Counted from the stretch's first letter, positions 34,831 through 44,469 are shown. The stretch is DNA of 64,000 nt from Betaproteobacteria bacterium (GCA_016195915.1 JACPYS010000058.1:170877-234876), one strand, 5' to 3'. The notes: generated from the letters alone by a model not told the origin. Translations and numbers: made by a program.

Positions 34831-34855
34831 CCCGTACAGTCGCCAAGCTACCCAC

Positions 34856-35200
34856 ATGCGCCGCTTTTCTGCCCTAATCACCTCGTTGTTGTTTCTTGCT
34901 GCGTCCGTTGGGTTCGCGCAGACGCCACCCAAGCTCGAGCCGATTCCCCAGCCTCCGCCTCCCGCGCCCGGCTTGCGGGACGCCGACCTTACCGAGCGGG
35001 GCGTCCGGATTCCCGTGCGCGACGAAGATATGGTCGAACCGGTGATCGAGGCAGGGCGCGTGATCAGGTATAAGGTAACCCCTCCCGCAGGCGCGCCTTA
35101 TTACCTGATGGATGCTACGGGTAACGGAAGCTGGGTGCGACGCGATTCGATCGATACGGGACTGCGCGCGCCGCTTTGGCAGATCTACACGTTCGATTGA
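34856..35200 (+). CDS. Exported DUF2782 protein
   Basis: A 114-residue secreted protein with signal peptide MRRFSALITSLLFLAASVGFAQ (cleavage near residue 21), a Pro-rich spacer (KLEPIPQPPPPAPG) and a DUF2782 domain including RYKVTPPAGAPYYLMDATGNGSW-type sequence. The function is unknown. It lies just upstream of thrB with a palindromic repeat between, a neighbourhood shared by many Betaproteobacteria. ATG 34856 is the only start preceding the signal peptide. Confidence 0.88.
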   Translation: MRRFSALITSLLFLAASVGFAQTPPKLEPIPQPPPPAPGLRDADLTERGVRIPVRDEDMVEPVIEAGRVIRYKVTPPAGAPYYLMDATGNGSWVRRDSIDTGLRAPLWQIYTFD

Positions 35201-35220
35201 GGCGTCCGTGCCGGACCGCT

Positions 35221-35286
35221 GCAACCCCCCATAGCGCGTGTGGATGGGGGTGCGGGGGAAGGCGCCCCGAGCCTTCCCCTGCTCCT
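35221..35286. repeat. Dispersed palindromic repeat, copy C
   Basis: Contains a perfect 9-bp inverted repeat (35255-35263 with 35271-35279, 7-base loop), preceded by CCCCCC...GGGGG able to form a second hairpin. It ends three bases before the thrB ATG, so it could sequester the thrB ribosome site. Confidence 0.6.
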
Positions 35287-35288
35287 TC

Positions 35289-36245
35289 ATGTCTGTTTTT
35301 ACTCCCGTATCACCCGAACAGCTTTCGCACTGGCTGAAGAGTTATTCGGTCGGCACGCTAACCGGGCTCGAGCCGATCTTGGAGGGTATCGAAAATACCA
35401 ATTACTTCGTCGCCACGACGCAAGGCCGTTTCGTGCTGACCCTGTTCGAGCGGCTGGGTGCGCAGGAGCTTTTTTTCTACCTCGGGTTGATGTCGCATCT
35501 GGCGCGCCACGGCATTCCGTGTCCGGCGCCCGTCGCGGACTTGTCGGACAATCTGCTTGGCAGCCTGAACGGAAAGCCCGCGGCATTGGTTACGCGCCTG
35601 CCCGGGAGCTCTCGCGGGAAACCCTCGAAGCGGGACTGCGCCCAGATTGGCGCGTTGCTCGTGCGCATGCACCTGGCGGGCCGCTCCTACGGGGGCTACC
35701 TGGAAAATCCACGGGGTCCGAAATGGTGGCGCGCAACCGAGCCGAAACTTCGTCCGTTCCTCGCCGAAGATCACCAGCAGCTCCTGGATAAGGAATTGCG
35801 CTTCCAGGCGTCGTGCCGCTTTCCCGACCTGCCTCGCGGCCCGGTCCACGCGGACCTTTTTCGCGACAACGCCCTGTTCGATGCGAGCGGCATTACCGGC
35901 GTGATCGACTTCTATTTTGCCGGTGTCGACAGCTGGCTGTTCGACGTAGCGGTATGCGTCAACGACTGGTGCCTCGTCGATCCGGCGCACGACGGCACGC
36001 TCGATGCGAGTCTCGCGCTAACGCTGCTCGGCGCCTACGCCGAGACCCGTGCATTCACGGCGCTCGAACGCAGTGCCTGGCCGGCGATGCTGCGCGCCGC
36101 CGCGCTGCGCTTCTGGCTTTCGCGCCTGCACGACTTTCATCTGCCGCGGGCAGGCAAACTGGTCCACATGCACGATCCGGAACACTTTCGCAACATTCTC
36201 GCGTTGCGCTCCGCGGCCGATTTCACCGCGCCCTGGCCGGACTGA
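35289..36245 (+). CDS. thrB: Homoserine kinase, choline-kinase-fold type
   Basis: Phosphorylates homoserine in threonine synthesis. The 318-residue product has the aminoglycoside/choline-kinase fold seen in betaproteobacterial and pseudomonad ThrB, unlike the GHMP fold of E. coli ThrB. LEGIENTNYFVATTQGRFVLTLFE provides the nucleotide-binding strands. The catalytic loop HADLFRDNALFD lies near residue 195, and GVIDFYFAGVD holds the metal-binding Asp. The ATG is only three bases from a strong hairpin. A membrane-protein gene follows after eight bases. Confidence 0.95.
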   Translation: MSVFTPVSPEQLSHWLKSYSVGTLTGLEPILEGIENTNYFVATTQGRFVLTLFERLGAQELFFYLGLMSHLARHGIPCPAPVADLSDNLLGSLNGKPAALVTRLPGSSRGKPSKRDCAQIGALLVRMHLAGRSYGGYLENPRGPKWWRATEPKLRPFLAEDHQQLLDKELRFQASCRFPDLPRGPVHADLFRDNALFDASGITGVIDFYFAGVDSWLFDVAVCVNDWCLVDPAHDGTLDASLALTLLGAYAETRAFTALERSAWPAMLRAAALRFWLSRLHDFHLPRAGKLVHMHDPEHFRNILALRSAADFTAPWPD

Positions 36246-36252
36246 TACGCGC

Positions 36253-37044
36253 ATGCAGGCACCTGTGCTTCCGGCCCGGCGCGGTTATGCGTGGGTGGTC
36301 GAGGGTTTCGGCCTGTTTCGCGTTGCGCCTCTTGCCTGGCTTGCGCTGGTGTTCGGCTACTGGATCGCGATGACCGTGATCAGTTTCATTCCGTTTGTCG
36401 GCGTGGTGGCGGCTTCGGTTCTGGTCCCGGCGTTCTCGGTCGGTTTCATGACCGCAAGCCGCGCCGCGGAGAATCGCCTCCCGCTCGAATTTTCCAATCT
36501 GGGCGCCGGTTTTCGCAACCACGCTGGCGCGCAGATCGCGCTGGGTGCCGTCTACTTTGCCGCGATTGCCGCCTTGCTCGCGGCCACGGCCCTTTCCGAC
36601 GACGGCACGCTCGCGCGCTGGATGAGCACCGGAGAACGGCCCTCTGCCGAAAAGCTCGCTTCCGAAGAGTTCATGCGCGCGCTGGTGGTCTCGGCGGTGC
36701 TTTACGTTCCGGTGATGATGGCGTTCTGGTTCGCGCCGGTGCTGGTCGCGTGGCACGGGCTCTCCGCGGCAAAGGCCCTGTTTTTCAGTTTTTTCGCCTG
36801 CCTGATCAACTGGCGTGCGTTCCTGGCGTATGGCGTGGGCGCGGCGATCGCGCTGTTTGTCCTGCCTGCGGGGGTTGCCCTCGTTGCGATGATGCTGAGC
36901 GCAGGCGAGGCGCGCACGGCGCTGTTGAGCGTGATGTTTCCCTTTCTGCTGATGCTGTTGCCGACGCTGTTCGCCAGCTTTTACGCCAGTTATCGGGACA
37001 TCTTCGGCGAGCGCGAGGGGCCACCGGCGGACGGGAGTGCCTAG
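36253..37044 (+). CDS. Multi-span membrane protein, BPSS1780-like family
   Basis: A 263-residue inner-membrane protein with about six hydrophobic spans, including FRVAPLAWLALVFGYWIAM near the start, a span near residues 95-115, and three toward the C-terminus. No charged residues typical of transporters are conserved to my eye. Such proteins occur after thrB in Betaproteobacteria and are of unknown function. ATG 36253 follows the thrB stop by seven bases, consistent with one transcript. Confidence 0.82.
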   Translation: MQAPVLPARRGYAWVVEGFGLFRVAPLAWLALVFGYWIAMTVISFIPFVGVVAASVLVPAFSVGFMTASRAAENRLPLEFSNLGAGFRNHAGAQIALGAVYFAAIAALLAATALSDDGTLARWMSTGERPSAEKLASEEFMRALVVSAVLYVPVMMAFWFAPVLVAWHGLSAAKALFFSFFACLINWRAFLAYGVGAAIALFVLPAGVALVAMMLSAGEARTALLSVMFPFLLMLLPTLFASFYASYRDIFGEREGPPADGSA

Positions 37045-37147
37045 AGGCGAGGCTGCACATTGCCAACTTTGACACAACCGGCGCGCCGCGCGGGTGACAC
37101 AGGGATCAAGTCCCATTATATTGCATGCTCGGAATCAGGATCCTCCC

Positions 37148-38767
37148 ATGAGCGTACCCGCACTTCCCGTTCCTGCCGCCGGCGCGGAATCGCAATTCTC
37201 CGATCCGGTGACCTGCAAGGCCTGGCTTGAGAATGTCCCGCTTGCCAATGTGGCGGAGGCCCAGCGCCAGCTGCTCGCGGCAATTGGCGAATTCAACGCC
37301 ACGCGGGTCAAGGCCGCAATCCGGCTCGCCACGCTCGAGGCGTTGCGCGAAGGGGTCAACTTCGTGCAGATCGAGCAGGCGCGGCGTTTCACCAACCGTG
37401 CGCTGCCGATGGCCGAAGCCGAAGCCGCGGTGTTCGAGGACACGATCGCGCTGTGGGACGGGATGCGCCTGGGCTACCTGCTTTGTCTCGAGGCATGCGC
37501 GCAAGGCGAGGCGGTCATGCGCGGGCAAAGCGCACTGGTGTGCCAGAGGATACTCGCCTATCTGGGTCTGCGCATGTTTCATCACTTTCGCGCGTATCGC
37601 CAGATTCCCGCGGCCGACTGGCGCGCGCTGAACGAGGGCTATGCAGCCGCCGAGCAGCTCAACGTCGCGGACTCACCGGTCAAGGACTACCTCAACCGCG
37701 ACGTTAACGACACTTCGCCCCGCATCGCCTACATGCGCGCAATGCTACTCGGCATGGTCAATCCGAACGAGCTATCTCAGAGGCAATTGACGTTTGTCGC
37801 GTACCTGTTGGAACGCTGGGGGGAGAAGGTCGAGATGGCCCGGTCCCCGGTCGATGAAGGCGCCGATGTTCCGCCGCTCCGGGTGGATCTCGCGGGCGAG
37901 CACTGCGCCGAGCGCGGCGCGGCGGGAAGTGGCGAGGTCCGCTTCCTCGACGTGCGCCGGCTGGCGAAAAGCCTGCGCAACCGCATCGGGCTGCTGCGCA
38001 AGGGCGAATCGCCCTCCAAACTCGCACTGGGCGAGGATTGTGTTCAGCCCTCGTGCGAGCAGTTGCTGGTGCTTCTGTACCGGCACTGGTGCCAGGCAAA
38101 GCCGGTGCGCGCGCTGGAACGCAAACGCGTCTCAGACGTCGCGCAGGCGTGCAACAGCATGGCGATGATCCACTACTACGTTTCAGGAAAGATATTCCGC
38201 CAGCCCGGAGAGCAACGCGAGTTGTCGCAGAAGGAGCGTGAGCAGATCGCGACATTCGGGCGCGTCAGCACCCGCGACGAGGACGATTACAGCGTGGTGC
38301 AGGGTTTCCTGCTCGAGCGATGGCAGCTCGAGGACGAGAGCCTGCAGGGACTGCGCATGGTGCGCCGGGTCGGCAGTCCGGGAAAGCGCTTCGCTCACAG
38401 CCAGCTGGTGGCTGTGCGCCCCGCGGACAGCAAGATGTTCCTGCTTGGGCAGGTGCGCTGGTTGATGCAAGGAGACGGCGGGAACCTGCACGCGGGCCTG
38501 CGGCTGCTCACCGGAGCGCCGAGCGCAGTTGCGATACGCGCAACGGGGGTGAATGTGTCGCTCGATGAGAAGTACGTGCAGGCGCTTGCGCTTGGCGGGG
38601 TGGCTGCCTTGCAAGTGGCGCCGACGCTGGTGCTCCCGGTCGGCTGGTTCAAGCCCAAGCGTGTAATTCAGGTCTTTTACGACAAGCCGACGCGGGTGCG
38701 GCTTAACGAATTGGTGGAGCGCGGGGTGGATTTCGAGCGCGTGGCGTTCGATCAACAGCCGGACTGA
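37148..38767 (+). CDS. Large conserved protein of unknown function
   Basis: A 539-residue soluble protein without signal peptide. The first 380 residues are mostly helical (for example RVKAAIRLATLEALREGVNF and MRLGYLLCLEACAQGEAVMR). The C-terminal 130 residues switch to beta-strand character, with MFLLGQVRWLMQ and LHAGLRLLTGAP, a pattern that recalls PilZ-like barrels. This resemblance is inference and lacks the RxxxR motif. I recognise no enzyme motif. ATG 37148 has AGGA seven bases upstream; a longer frame from 37094 has no ribosome site. Confidence 0.75.
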   Translation: MSVPALPVPAAGAESQFSDPVTCKAWLENVPLANVAEAQRQLLAAIGEFNATRVKAAIRLATLEALREGVNFVQIEQARRFTNRALPMAEAEAAVFEDTIALWDGMRLGYLLCLEACAQGEAVMRGQSALVCQRILAYLGLRMFHHFRAYRQIPAADWRALNEGYAAAEQLNVADSPVKDYLNRDVNDTSPRIAYMRAMLLGMVNPNELSQRQLTFVAYLLERWGEKVEMARSPVDEGADVPPLRVDLAGEHCAERGAAGSGEVRFLDVRRLAKSLRNRIGLLRKGESPSKLALGEDCVQPSCEQLLVLLYRHWCQAKPVRALERKRVSDVAQACNSMAMIHYYVSGKIFRQPGEQRELSQKEREQIATFGRVSTRDEDDYSVVQGFLLERWQLEDESLQGLRMVRRVGSPGKRFAHSQLVAVRPADSKMFLLGQVRWLMQGDGGNLHAGLRLLTGAPSAVAIRATGVNVSLDEKYVQALALGGVAALQVAPTLVLPVGWFKPKRVIQVFYDKPTRVRLNELVERGVDFERVAFDQQPD

Positions 38768-38817
38768 TGCCGTATTAGTCAGCGCACACTCACATTAAGA
38801 AGCAATATAGCTAAGCG

Positions 38818-39555
38818 TTGAGCAAGACAACCCATTTCGGTTTCGAGCCTGTCGGCGAGCACGAGAAGGCCGGGCGGGTGCGCGACGTATTCGATCGCGT
38901 TGCTTCGCGCTACGACCTGATGAACGACCTGATGTCGCTCGGTCTTCACCGCGGCTGGAAGGCGTTCACGGTCGCGATCTCGGGGGTTCGGCCGGGCGAC
39001 CGCGTTCTGGATGTAGCAGGCGGGAGCGGCGATCTCGCGCGCGCATTTGCGAAGCGGGTCGGTGCGCGGGGGGAGGTCTGGCTCACCGACATCAACGCAA
39101 GCATGCTCACGGTCGGGCGAGACCGGCTGCTCGATGCGGGTGTGGCGATACCGGTCGCGCTATGCGACGCGCAGCACCTGCCGTTTCCGGCTGGCAGTTT
39201 CGACTGCGTCAGTGTCGGATTCGGCTTGCGCAACATGACCGGCAAGGAAGCGGCGCTGGCTGAAATGGCGAGGGTGCTGAAGCCAGGGGGGAGGCTAATG
39301 GTGCTGGAGTTCTCCACGGTATGGGCACCGCTACGGAGCGCTTACGACCGCTATTCCTTCAACGTGTTGCCCTGGCTCGGCGCGCGCATTGCCGGGGATG
39401 AATCGGCATATCGCTACCTCGCTGAATCGATCCGGTTGCATCCCGACCAGGTAACTTTGGCCGGTATGATTGAACGCGCCGGGCTGGAGCGTGTCGAATA
39501 TTTCAATCTCGCCGCCGGGGTGGCCACCGTACATCGTGGTTACAAGACGGCCTGA
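38818..39555 (+). CDS. ubiE: Demethylmenaquinone/2-polyprenyl-6-methoxyphenol C-methyltransferase
   Basis: SAM-dependent C-methyltransferase of ubiquinone (and menaquinone) synthesis. The 245-residue product has the family block [28 protein letters not shown] motif [18 protein letters not shown] near residue 65, and [30 protein letters not shown]. The start is a TTG at 38818, the only codon placing the conserved TTHFGF opening; its ribosome site is weak. It leads the ubiE/Tim44-like/ubiJ/ubiB group. Confidence 0.96.
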   Translation: MSKTTHFGFEPVGEHEKAGRVRDVFDRVASRYDLMNDLMSLGLHRGWKAFTVAISGVRPGDRVLDVAGGSGDLARAFAKRVGARGEVWLTDINASMLTVGRDRLLDAGVAIPVALCDAQHLPFPAGSFDCVSVGFGLRNMTGKEAALAEMARVLKPGGRLMVLEFSTVWAPLRSAYDRYSFNVLPWLGARIAGDESAYRYLAESIRLHPDQVTLAGMIERAGLERVEYFNLAAGVATVHRGYKTA

Positions 39556-39600
39556 GCAGCGTAGGATGTGCACATTAGAACAAACCATTCGAGGGTGACG

Positions 39601-40479
39601 ATGAAAAAGCTCTTCGTAGGATTGTGCACGGTGTTACTGGGCGCGTCACTGACGTTGGAGCCGGCACAAGCCAAGCGGCTCGGTGGGGGCGGAAGCACGG
39701 GCGCGCAACGTTCGATCTCCGGCAGCCCGCCGGCGGCCGCTCCCGCGCGGCCTGCCCAGCAGGCGCAACCAGCGGCCCCCTCGCAGGCCAAGCCAGCTGC
39801 TCCGCAGTCGGCGGGAAGCCGCTGGGGCGGGATACTCGGCGGGTTGGCGTTGGGCGGAATGCTCGGTTGGATGCTGGGTTCGAGCGGCATGGCGGGCCCG
39901 ATCATGAGCATGCTGATGTTCGCGTTGCTTGCGTTCGCGGCATTCTTCGTCTTTCGCATGATCATGGTGAAGCGCAACCCCGCTTCCGCGCAGATGCAGT
40001 ATGCCGGCCTCGGCAATGAAACGGTCGCAGCACCCCCGCCCTCGCAGATTGCCGGTTTCGAAGCGCAACCCGCTTCGAAACCCTCGGCGGACGCCGCCGC
40101 GCCCGCGAATATTCCAGCGGGATTCGATGTTGCGGGATTCGTTCGCCAGGCCAAGATCAACTACATCAAGCTTCAGGCGATCAACGATTCCGGAAAGACG
40201 GAGGAATTGCGCGAATACACCACGCCGGAAATGTTTGCGTCGTTGCGCGGGGAACCGGCTCAGACGGCCGGGCAGCATACCGATGTAGTCACGCTCAACG
40301 CCGATTTGCTTGAGGTCGTGACCGAGGCCGACAAACATTGGGCAAGCGTGCGTTTTTCCGGGCTGGTGCGCGAGGAACCCGGGCAGGCGCCGACCCCGTT
40401 CGAAGAAGTCTGGAATCTCTCGAAGCCGCTTGACGGTTCGAGCGGCTGGTTGCTTGCGGGCATCCAGCAGATGCACTGA
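39601..40479 (+). CDS. Tim44-like domain exported/membrane protein
   Basis: A 292-residue protein with a signal peptide (MKKLF..., cleavage near AQA, residue 24). A Pro/Ala/Gln-rich stretch and a Gly-rich hydrophobic segment (about residues 78-125, one or two spans) follow, then a C-terminal Tim44-like domain (about 165-292) with VAGFVRQAKINYIKLQAINDSG. Tim44-like proteins sit between ubiE and ubiJ-ubiB in many Betaproteobacteria; the role is unknown. It ends with a strong intrinsic terminator about 20 bases downstream. Confidence 0.9.
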   Translation: MKKLFVGLCTVLLGASLTLEPAQAKRLGGGGSTGAQRSISGSPPAAAPARPAQQAQPAAPSQAKPAAPQSAGSRWGGILGGLALGGMLGWMLGSSGMAGPIMSMLMFALLAFAAFFVFRMIMVKRNPASAQMQYAGLGNETVAAPPPSQIAGFEAQPASKPSADAAAPANIPAGFDVAGFVRQAKINYIKLQAINDSGKTEELREYTTPEMFASLRGEPAQTAGQHTDVVTLNADLLEVVTEADKHWASVRFSGLVREEPGQAPTPFEEVWNLSKPLDGSSGWLLAGIQQMH

Positions 40480-40497
40480 GCAACCTGAAACCATCTT

Positions 40498-40528
40498 CGA
40501 AGGCCACCGCGGTGGCCTTCGTTTTTTT
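40498..40528 (+). terminator. Intrinsic terminator after the Tim44-like gene
   Basis: Stem CGAAGGCCACC (40498-40508) pairs with GGTGGCCTTCG (40511-40521), followed by seven T. It is the clearest Rho-independent terminator in the window. The next ATG (40529) begins immediately after the last T. Confidence 0.9.
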
Positions 40529-41125
40529 ATGCGCCTGATCACCGCTCCCGCCGCAGTTCTGCTTAACAGTTTGCTCGACGCCGAGCCATGGGCGAAGGCG
40601 CGACTTGCCCCGTTCGCCGGAGAAACCGTGCAGTTCTCGTTTCCGCCCGTGCCGGCACTGCGCCTGGCGATCGGCGAGGGTGGTCACGTCGCGCCGGGTG
40701 GTTCCGAACCAACCCTGACGCTCAGTTTGCGCGAGGGAGCGTTTGCGGCAGTCATCGCGCCCGCGCCCGGTGAAGACCGGCTGCTGCAGGCAATCGACAT
40801 TTCGGGGAATGCGCGCCTCGCAAGCGAGATTCTGATGCTGGCGCGGCATCTGCGCTGGGACGCCGAGGAGGATCTCTCCCGGCTGGTGGGCGACGTGCTC
40901 GCGCACCGCATTGCCGGTGCAACACGTGCGATTGCCGGCTGGCATCTCGAGACCGGGCGCCGTGTATCCGAGAGCGTGATGGATTACGTGATCGAGGAGC
41001 GCGGCTTGCTGGTCAGGCGAAGCGAGTTCGAGGTTTTTTCCGCGGACGTTGCGCAACTGCGCGACCGGGTTGCGCGGCTGGCCAAGCAGCTCGAGCTGGC
41101 CGGCGTCGCGTCGCCCGGACACTGA
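40529..41125 (+). CDS. ubiJ: Ubiquinone biosynthesis accessory factor UbiJ (SCP2 domain)
   Basis: A 198-residue lipid-binding accessory protein of the aerobic ubiquinone complex. The N-terminal SCP2-like domain (about residues 15-110) includes ETVQFSFPPVPALRLAI and GNARLASEILMLARHLRWDAEEDLSRLVGDVLAHR. The C-terminal helix, with RLAKQLELAG, resembles UbiJ/UbiK contact regions. The ATG at 40529 directly abuts a terminator T-run and has no ribosome site, so expression must rely on readthrough, a leaderless start or a later start codon. ubiB follows nine bases after its stop. Confidence 0.9.
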   Translation: MRLITAPAAVLLNSLLDAEPWAKARLAPFAGETVQFSFPPVPALRLAIGEGGHVAPGGSEPTLTLSLREGAFAAVIAPAPGEDRLLQAIDISGNARLASEILMLARHLRWDAEEDLSRLVGDVLAHRIAGATRAIAGWHLETGRRVSESVMDYVIEERGLLVRRSEFEVFSADVAQLRDRVARLAKQLELAGVASPGH

Positions 41126-41134
41126 GGAACCGCG

Positions 41135-42679
41135 GTGGCGCAGTTTGCGCGGCTCGCCCGCATCTTCGCAATCGCGCTGCGCTTCGGTCTGCACGAGTTC
41201 TTCCCGCAGGCGCGCGGGATGTGGCTTGCCGCGTGGCTCGCTCGCATGACCGGGGCCGAGCTGATTGCGCCCCGGGCCGAGCGATTGCGCCGGGCGCTTG
41301 AGGTGCTGGGCCCGATCTTCGTCAAATTCGGGCAGGTGCTCTCCACGCGGCGCGACCTGCTGCCGGCCGACATCGCCGACGAACTAGCGAAGCTGCAGGA
41401 CCGGGTGCCTCCATTTCCGCCCGAGCAGGCGATGGCGGAGATCGAACGTTCGATGGGCCGGCGGATCGACGAGGTGTTCGTCGAGTTTGAACGCGATGCG
41501 GTGGCCAGCGCGTCGATTGCGCAGGTGCATTTCGCGCTTCTGCGCGACGGGACGCCCGGCGGGCGCGAGGTTGCGGTCAAGGTGCTGCGCCCCGGCGTCG
41601 AGGAAGCGATCGCGCACGATGTGGCGTTGCTTGAGACCGCGGCAGCGCTAATCGAGCGCTTGTGGGCGGAAGGCCGGCGGCTGAAGCCGCGCCAGGTGGT
41701 GGCGGAGTTCGCCCACCATCTCGAGGACGAACTCGACCTGGTGCGCGAGGCGGCGAACGCTTCGCAGCTGGCGCGGAACTTCCGCGATTCACCCACGCTT
41801 GCAATACCGGAAATCTACTGGGATTACTGCACTCGCCGGGTGATGACGATGCAGCGCATGCATGGAACGCCGATCAGCCAGGTGGACGAGCTGCGCGCCA
41901 AAGGGGTCGACATTTCCCGGCTGGCGCGCGCCGGCGTAGAGATTTTTTTCACCCAGGTGTTCCGCGACGGCTTCTTTCACGCGGACATGCATCCGGGCAA
42001 CATCTTCGTCAAGACGGACGGCGAACTGCTGGGGCAGTACATCGCGCTCGACTTCGGCATCATGGGGACGCTGTCCGATGTCGACAAAAATTACCTGGCG
42101 CAGAACTTTCTGGCCTTCTTCAATCGCGATTACCACCGCGTCGCCCAGGCGCACGTGGAGGCGGGCTGGGTCCCGGCCGAGACCCGCATCGACGAGTTCG
42201 AAGCTGCGATCCGCGCCGTGTCCGAGCCGATCTTTGCGCGGCCGCTCAAGGAGATCTACTTCGGCCGGTTATTGCTGCGCCTGTTCCAGACTTCGCGCCG
42301 TTTCAACGTCGAGATCCAGCCGCAACTGGTGCTGCTGCAGAAGACACTGCTCAACATCGAGGGACTTGGGCGGGAGCTCGATTCCGATCTCGATCTCTGG
42401 CTCACGGCGAAGCCTTACCTGGAGCGCTGGATGACCGAGCAGATCGGCTGGCGCGCTCTGCTGCGGACCCTGCGCCGGGAGGCGCCCTATTGGGCAACCA
42501 CGCTGCCGCAGGTGCCGCGGCTTGCGCACCGGTTTCTCGCGGACGACAGGCTCGGTCCGCTCCACAAGGTGCTCGAGCAGATGCGCGAAGAGCAGGCGCG
42601 CCGCGATCGCCTGCTGTTCGCCGTACTTGCCATCCTCGCGACCGGCATGGTGCTGCAGATCGGGCGTTTTTTCGGATAA
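41135..42679 (+). CDS. ubiB: UbiB-type atypical kinase of ubiquinone synthesis
   Basis: A 514-residue membrane-anchored ADCK-like protein needed for ubiquinone synthesis. Hallmarks are the KxGQ-type segment [17 protein letters not shown] near residue 65, ASIAQVHFA (Ala-rich loop replacing the P-loop) near residue 130, VKVLRPGV with the catalytic Lys, [16 protein letters not shown] and ALDFGIMG. The C-terminus has two hydrophobic helices ([21 protein letters not shown]) for membrane anchoring. GTG 41135 is preceded by AGGAA. Its stop overlaps the next ATG. Confidence 0.97.
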   Translation: MAQFARLARIFAIALRFGLHEFFPQARGMWLAAWLARMTGAELIAPRAERLRRALEVLGPIFVKFGQVLSTRRDLLPADIADELAKLQDRVPPFPPEQAMAEIERSMGRRIDEVFVEFERDAVASASIAQVHFALLRDGTPGGREVAVKVLRPGVEEAIAHDVALLETAAALIERLWAEGRRLKPRQVVAEFAHHLEDELDLVREAANASQLARNFRDSPTLAIPEIYWDYCTRRVMTMQRMHGTPISQVDELRAKGVDISRLARAGVEIFFTQVFRDGFFHADMHPGNIFVKTDGELLGQYIALDFGIMGTLSDVDKNYLAQNFLAFFNRDYHRVAQAHVEAGWVPAETRIDEFEAAIRAVSEPIFARPLKEIYFGRLLLRLFQTSRRFNVEIQPQLVLLQKTLLNIEGLGRELDSDLDLWLTAKPYLERWMTEQIGWRALLRTLRREAPYWATTLPQVPRLAHRFLADDRLGPLHKVLEQMREEQARRDRLLFAVLAILATGMVLQIGRFFG

Positions 42680-43347
42680 TGGCCCAGGACAGTTCCCGGC
42701 CGGATTTCTGGGATTCCCGCTATGCGGCGGGAGTCACGCCTTGGGACGCACGCGGTGCACCGCCCATGCTCGAGGCTTGGATTGCAGCGCACCCGGACCG
42801 ATTGCAGGGCGCGCGCGTTCTGGTTCCGGGCTGCGGCAGCGGCTACGAAGTGCGCTGTTTTGCGCGCGCGGGCTGCGAGGTTCTGGCAATCGACTTCAGC
42901 GATGCTGCGCTCCAGGCGGCGCAACGCGAACTGGGCGATCTCGCGCATCTCGCGCGCAAGGGCGATTTCTTCGGCTTCGAGGGTGACGACGTACCATTCG
43001 ATTTCATCTACGAGCGCGCGCTGCTGTGCGCGCTGCCGCGCCGCGTCTGGACCGACTGGGGCAGGCGCGTCGCCGCGCTGCTTCCCGCCGGCGCGCTGCT
43101 CGCGGGTTTTTTTTACTTCGACGATAACGCCAAGGGCCCGCCGTTCGGCACCGACGCCGGCGCGCTGCGGGCGCTGCTCGATCCGGGGTTCGTCCGGATC
43201 GAGGACCGCATCGTGCCGGCAGAGCAATGCCTGCCGATGTTCGCCGGAAAGGAGCGCTGGCAGCTGTGGCGCAGGAGAAGCTCGACGCCCGGCGAAGCAC
43301 CCCCCGGTTCTCCCCGCGCCTCGGAGCAGGCCGACGGCTCGCACTGA
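42679..43347 (+). CDS. TPMT-like SAM-dependent methyltransferase
   Basis: A 222-residue class I methyltransferase of the thiopurine S-methyltransferase-like group. FWDSRYAAGVTPWDARGAPP opens the protein, SAM motif I is VLVPGCGSGYEVRCFARAG near residue 50, and FDFIYERALLCALPRRV matches TPMT relatives. The natural substrate is unknown; TPMT homologues in bacteria can methylate selenium or tellurium compounds or thiols. The start overlaps the ubiB stop by one base. The last 20 residues are low-complexity. Confidence 0.9.
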   Translation: MAQDSSRPDFWDSRYAAGVTPWDARGAPPMLEAWIAAHPDRLQGARVLVPGCGSGYEVRCFARAGCEVLAIDFSDAALQAAQRELGDLAHLARKGDFFGFEGDDVPFDFIYERALLCALPRRVWTDWGRRVAALLPAGALLAGFFYFDDNAKGPPFGTDAGALRALLDPGFVRIEDRIVPAEQCLPMFAGKERWQLWRRRSSTPGEAPPGSPRASEQADGSH

Positions 43348-43351
43348 GGCC

Positions 43352-44428
43352 TTGCGCAGCTCGCCGTTGGCGCGTTTGCTGTTTCTCGCGTACGCGGCGC
43401 TGGTCGTCTACGCCTCGTTGTTTCCGCTTTCGGGCTGGCGCGGTCAGGGTGTTTCGCCTTTCGCGTTTCTCTCCGGCCCGTGGCCCCGTTACGTCACGCC
43501 GTTTGACATTGCCGCCAACCTCCTTGGCTACCTGCCGTTCGGGTTCCTGTGCGTTCTCGTATTGCGGCCGCGACTGCCGGCGGCCGTGTCGATCCTGGCT
43601 GCACTCGCTGCCGGTGTCTGCCTTTCCCTCTCGCTCGAAGCAGCGCAGAGCTACCTGCCGGCGCGCATTCCCTCCAGGCTGGACGTGCTGAACAACGCCC
43701 TCGGGGCGCTCGCAGGCGCCGCGCTTGCCGCTCCGATGGCGCGCTGGCTGCTGGAACGCGGCCCGCTGCTGGCGCTGCGAACGCGCTGGTTCACGCCTGG
43801 ACCACGCACAGATCTCGGGCTGGTCGTCCTGGTGTTGTGGCTTCTCACCCAACTGGATGCCACTACGCTTCTGTTCGGCGCCGGCGATTTGCGCGACTGG
43901 CTTGCGCCGGCCGCGCCCGGCGCTTATGCGCCCGAGATGTTCGTCACCATCGAGGCGGTGGTGGGCTTCGGACAGCTGGTTGCGGTGGCCGCGCTCGCCT
44001 CGACGCTCGCCGTTCCCGGCCTGCGCGCGCAGGCCGTGGTCGTCGTCCTGCTGAGCGCGGCGCTCGCGGTGAAAACGGTGGCGTTCACCATCGTCTTCCA
44101 GGCGGAAAACGTGCTCGCCTGGCTCACCCCCGGTGCGTTGAAGGGCCTCCTGTTCGGCGCGCCGGCGGCAATCCTGATCGTCGCGCTGCCGCGAGTGTGG
44201 CGTCTGACGCTCGCTGCCCTGCTGCTCGCCTGCAGCATCGCGCTCGTCAACCTCGCTCCCGTCAACCCGTACCTTGTCGTCATCCTCAAGCTGTGGCAGC
44301 AGTGTCACTTCCTGAACCTGAACGGGCTCACGCGGCTGGTTTCCGCGCTATGGCCCTTCGGCGCGCTGATCTATGTGTGCGCGCTGGTCTTCACACGTTC
44401 TGCCGCAGCGAGCCCGGGCGTCGATTAG
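43352..44428 (+). CDS. VanZ-like membrane protein
   Basis: A 358-residue polytopic membrane protein with an N-terminal VanZ-like domain: [20 protein letters not shown], then [14 protein letters not shown] and [28 protein letters not shown], the core VanZ signature. About six more spans follow. VanZ relatives influence glycopeptide sensitivity, though most are uncharacterised. No ATG or GTG is available: TTG 43352, close after the methyltransferase stop, is my choice, and TTG 43367 is possible. Its TAG overlaps the -10 of the next gene. Confidence 0.8.
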   Translation: MRSSPLARLLFLAYAALVVYASLFPLSGWRGQGVSPFAFLSGPWPRYVTPFDIAANLLGYLPFGFLCVLVLRPRLPAAVSILAALAAGVCLSLSLEAAQSYLPARIPSRLDVLNNALGALAGAALAAPMARWLLERGPLLALRTRWFTPGPRTDLGLVVLVLWLLTQLDATTLLFGAGDLRDWLAPAAPGAYAPEMFVTIEAVVGFGQLVAVAALASTLAVPGLRAQAVVVVLLSAALAVKTVAFTIVFQAENVLAWLTPGALKGLLFGAPAAILIVALPRVWRLTLAALLLACSIALVNLAPVNPYLVVILKLWQQCHFLNLNGLTRLVSALWPFGALIYVCALVFTRSAAASPGVD

Positions 44429-44431
44429 AAT
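44426..44431 (+). promoter_or_regulatory. Possible -10 element before the hydrolase gene
   Basis: TAGAAT overlaps the VanZ-like stop codon and lies 38 bases before ATG 44470. No -35 is evident. Confidence 0.3.
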
Positions 44432-44469
44432 CGGCCTCCAGCCGGATTTCCGCAGGTTTATTTTCCCGT

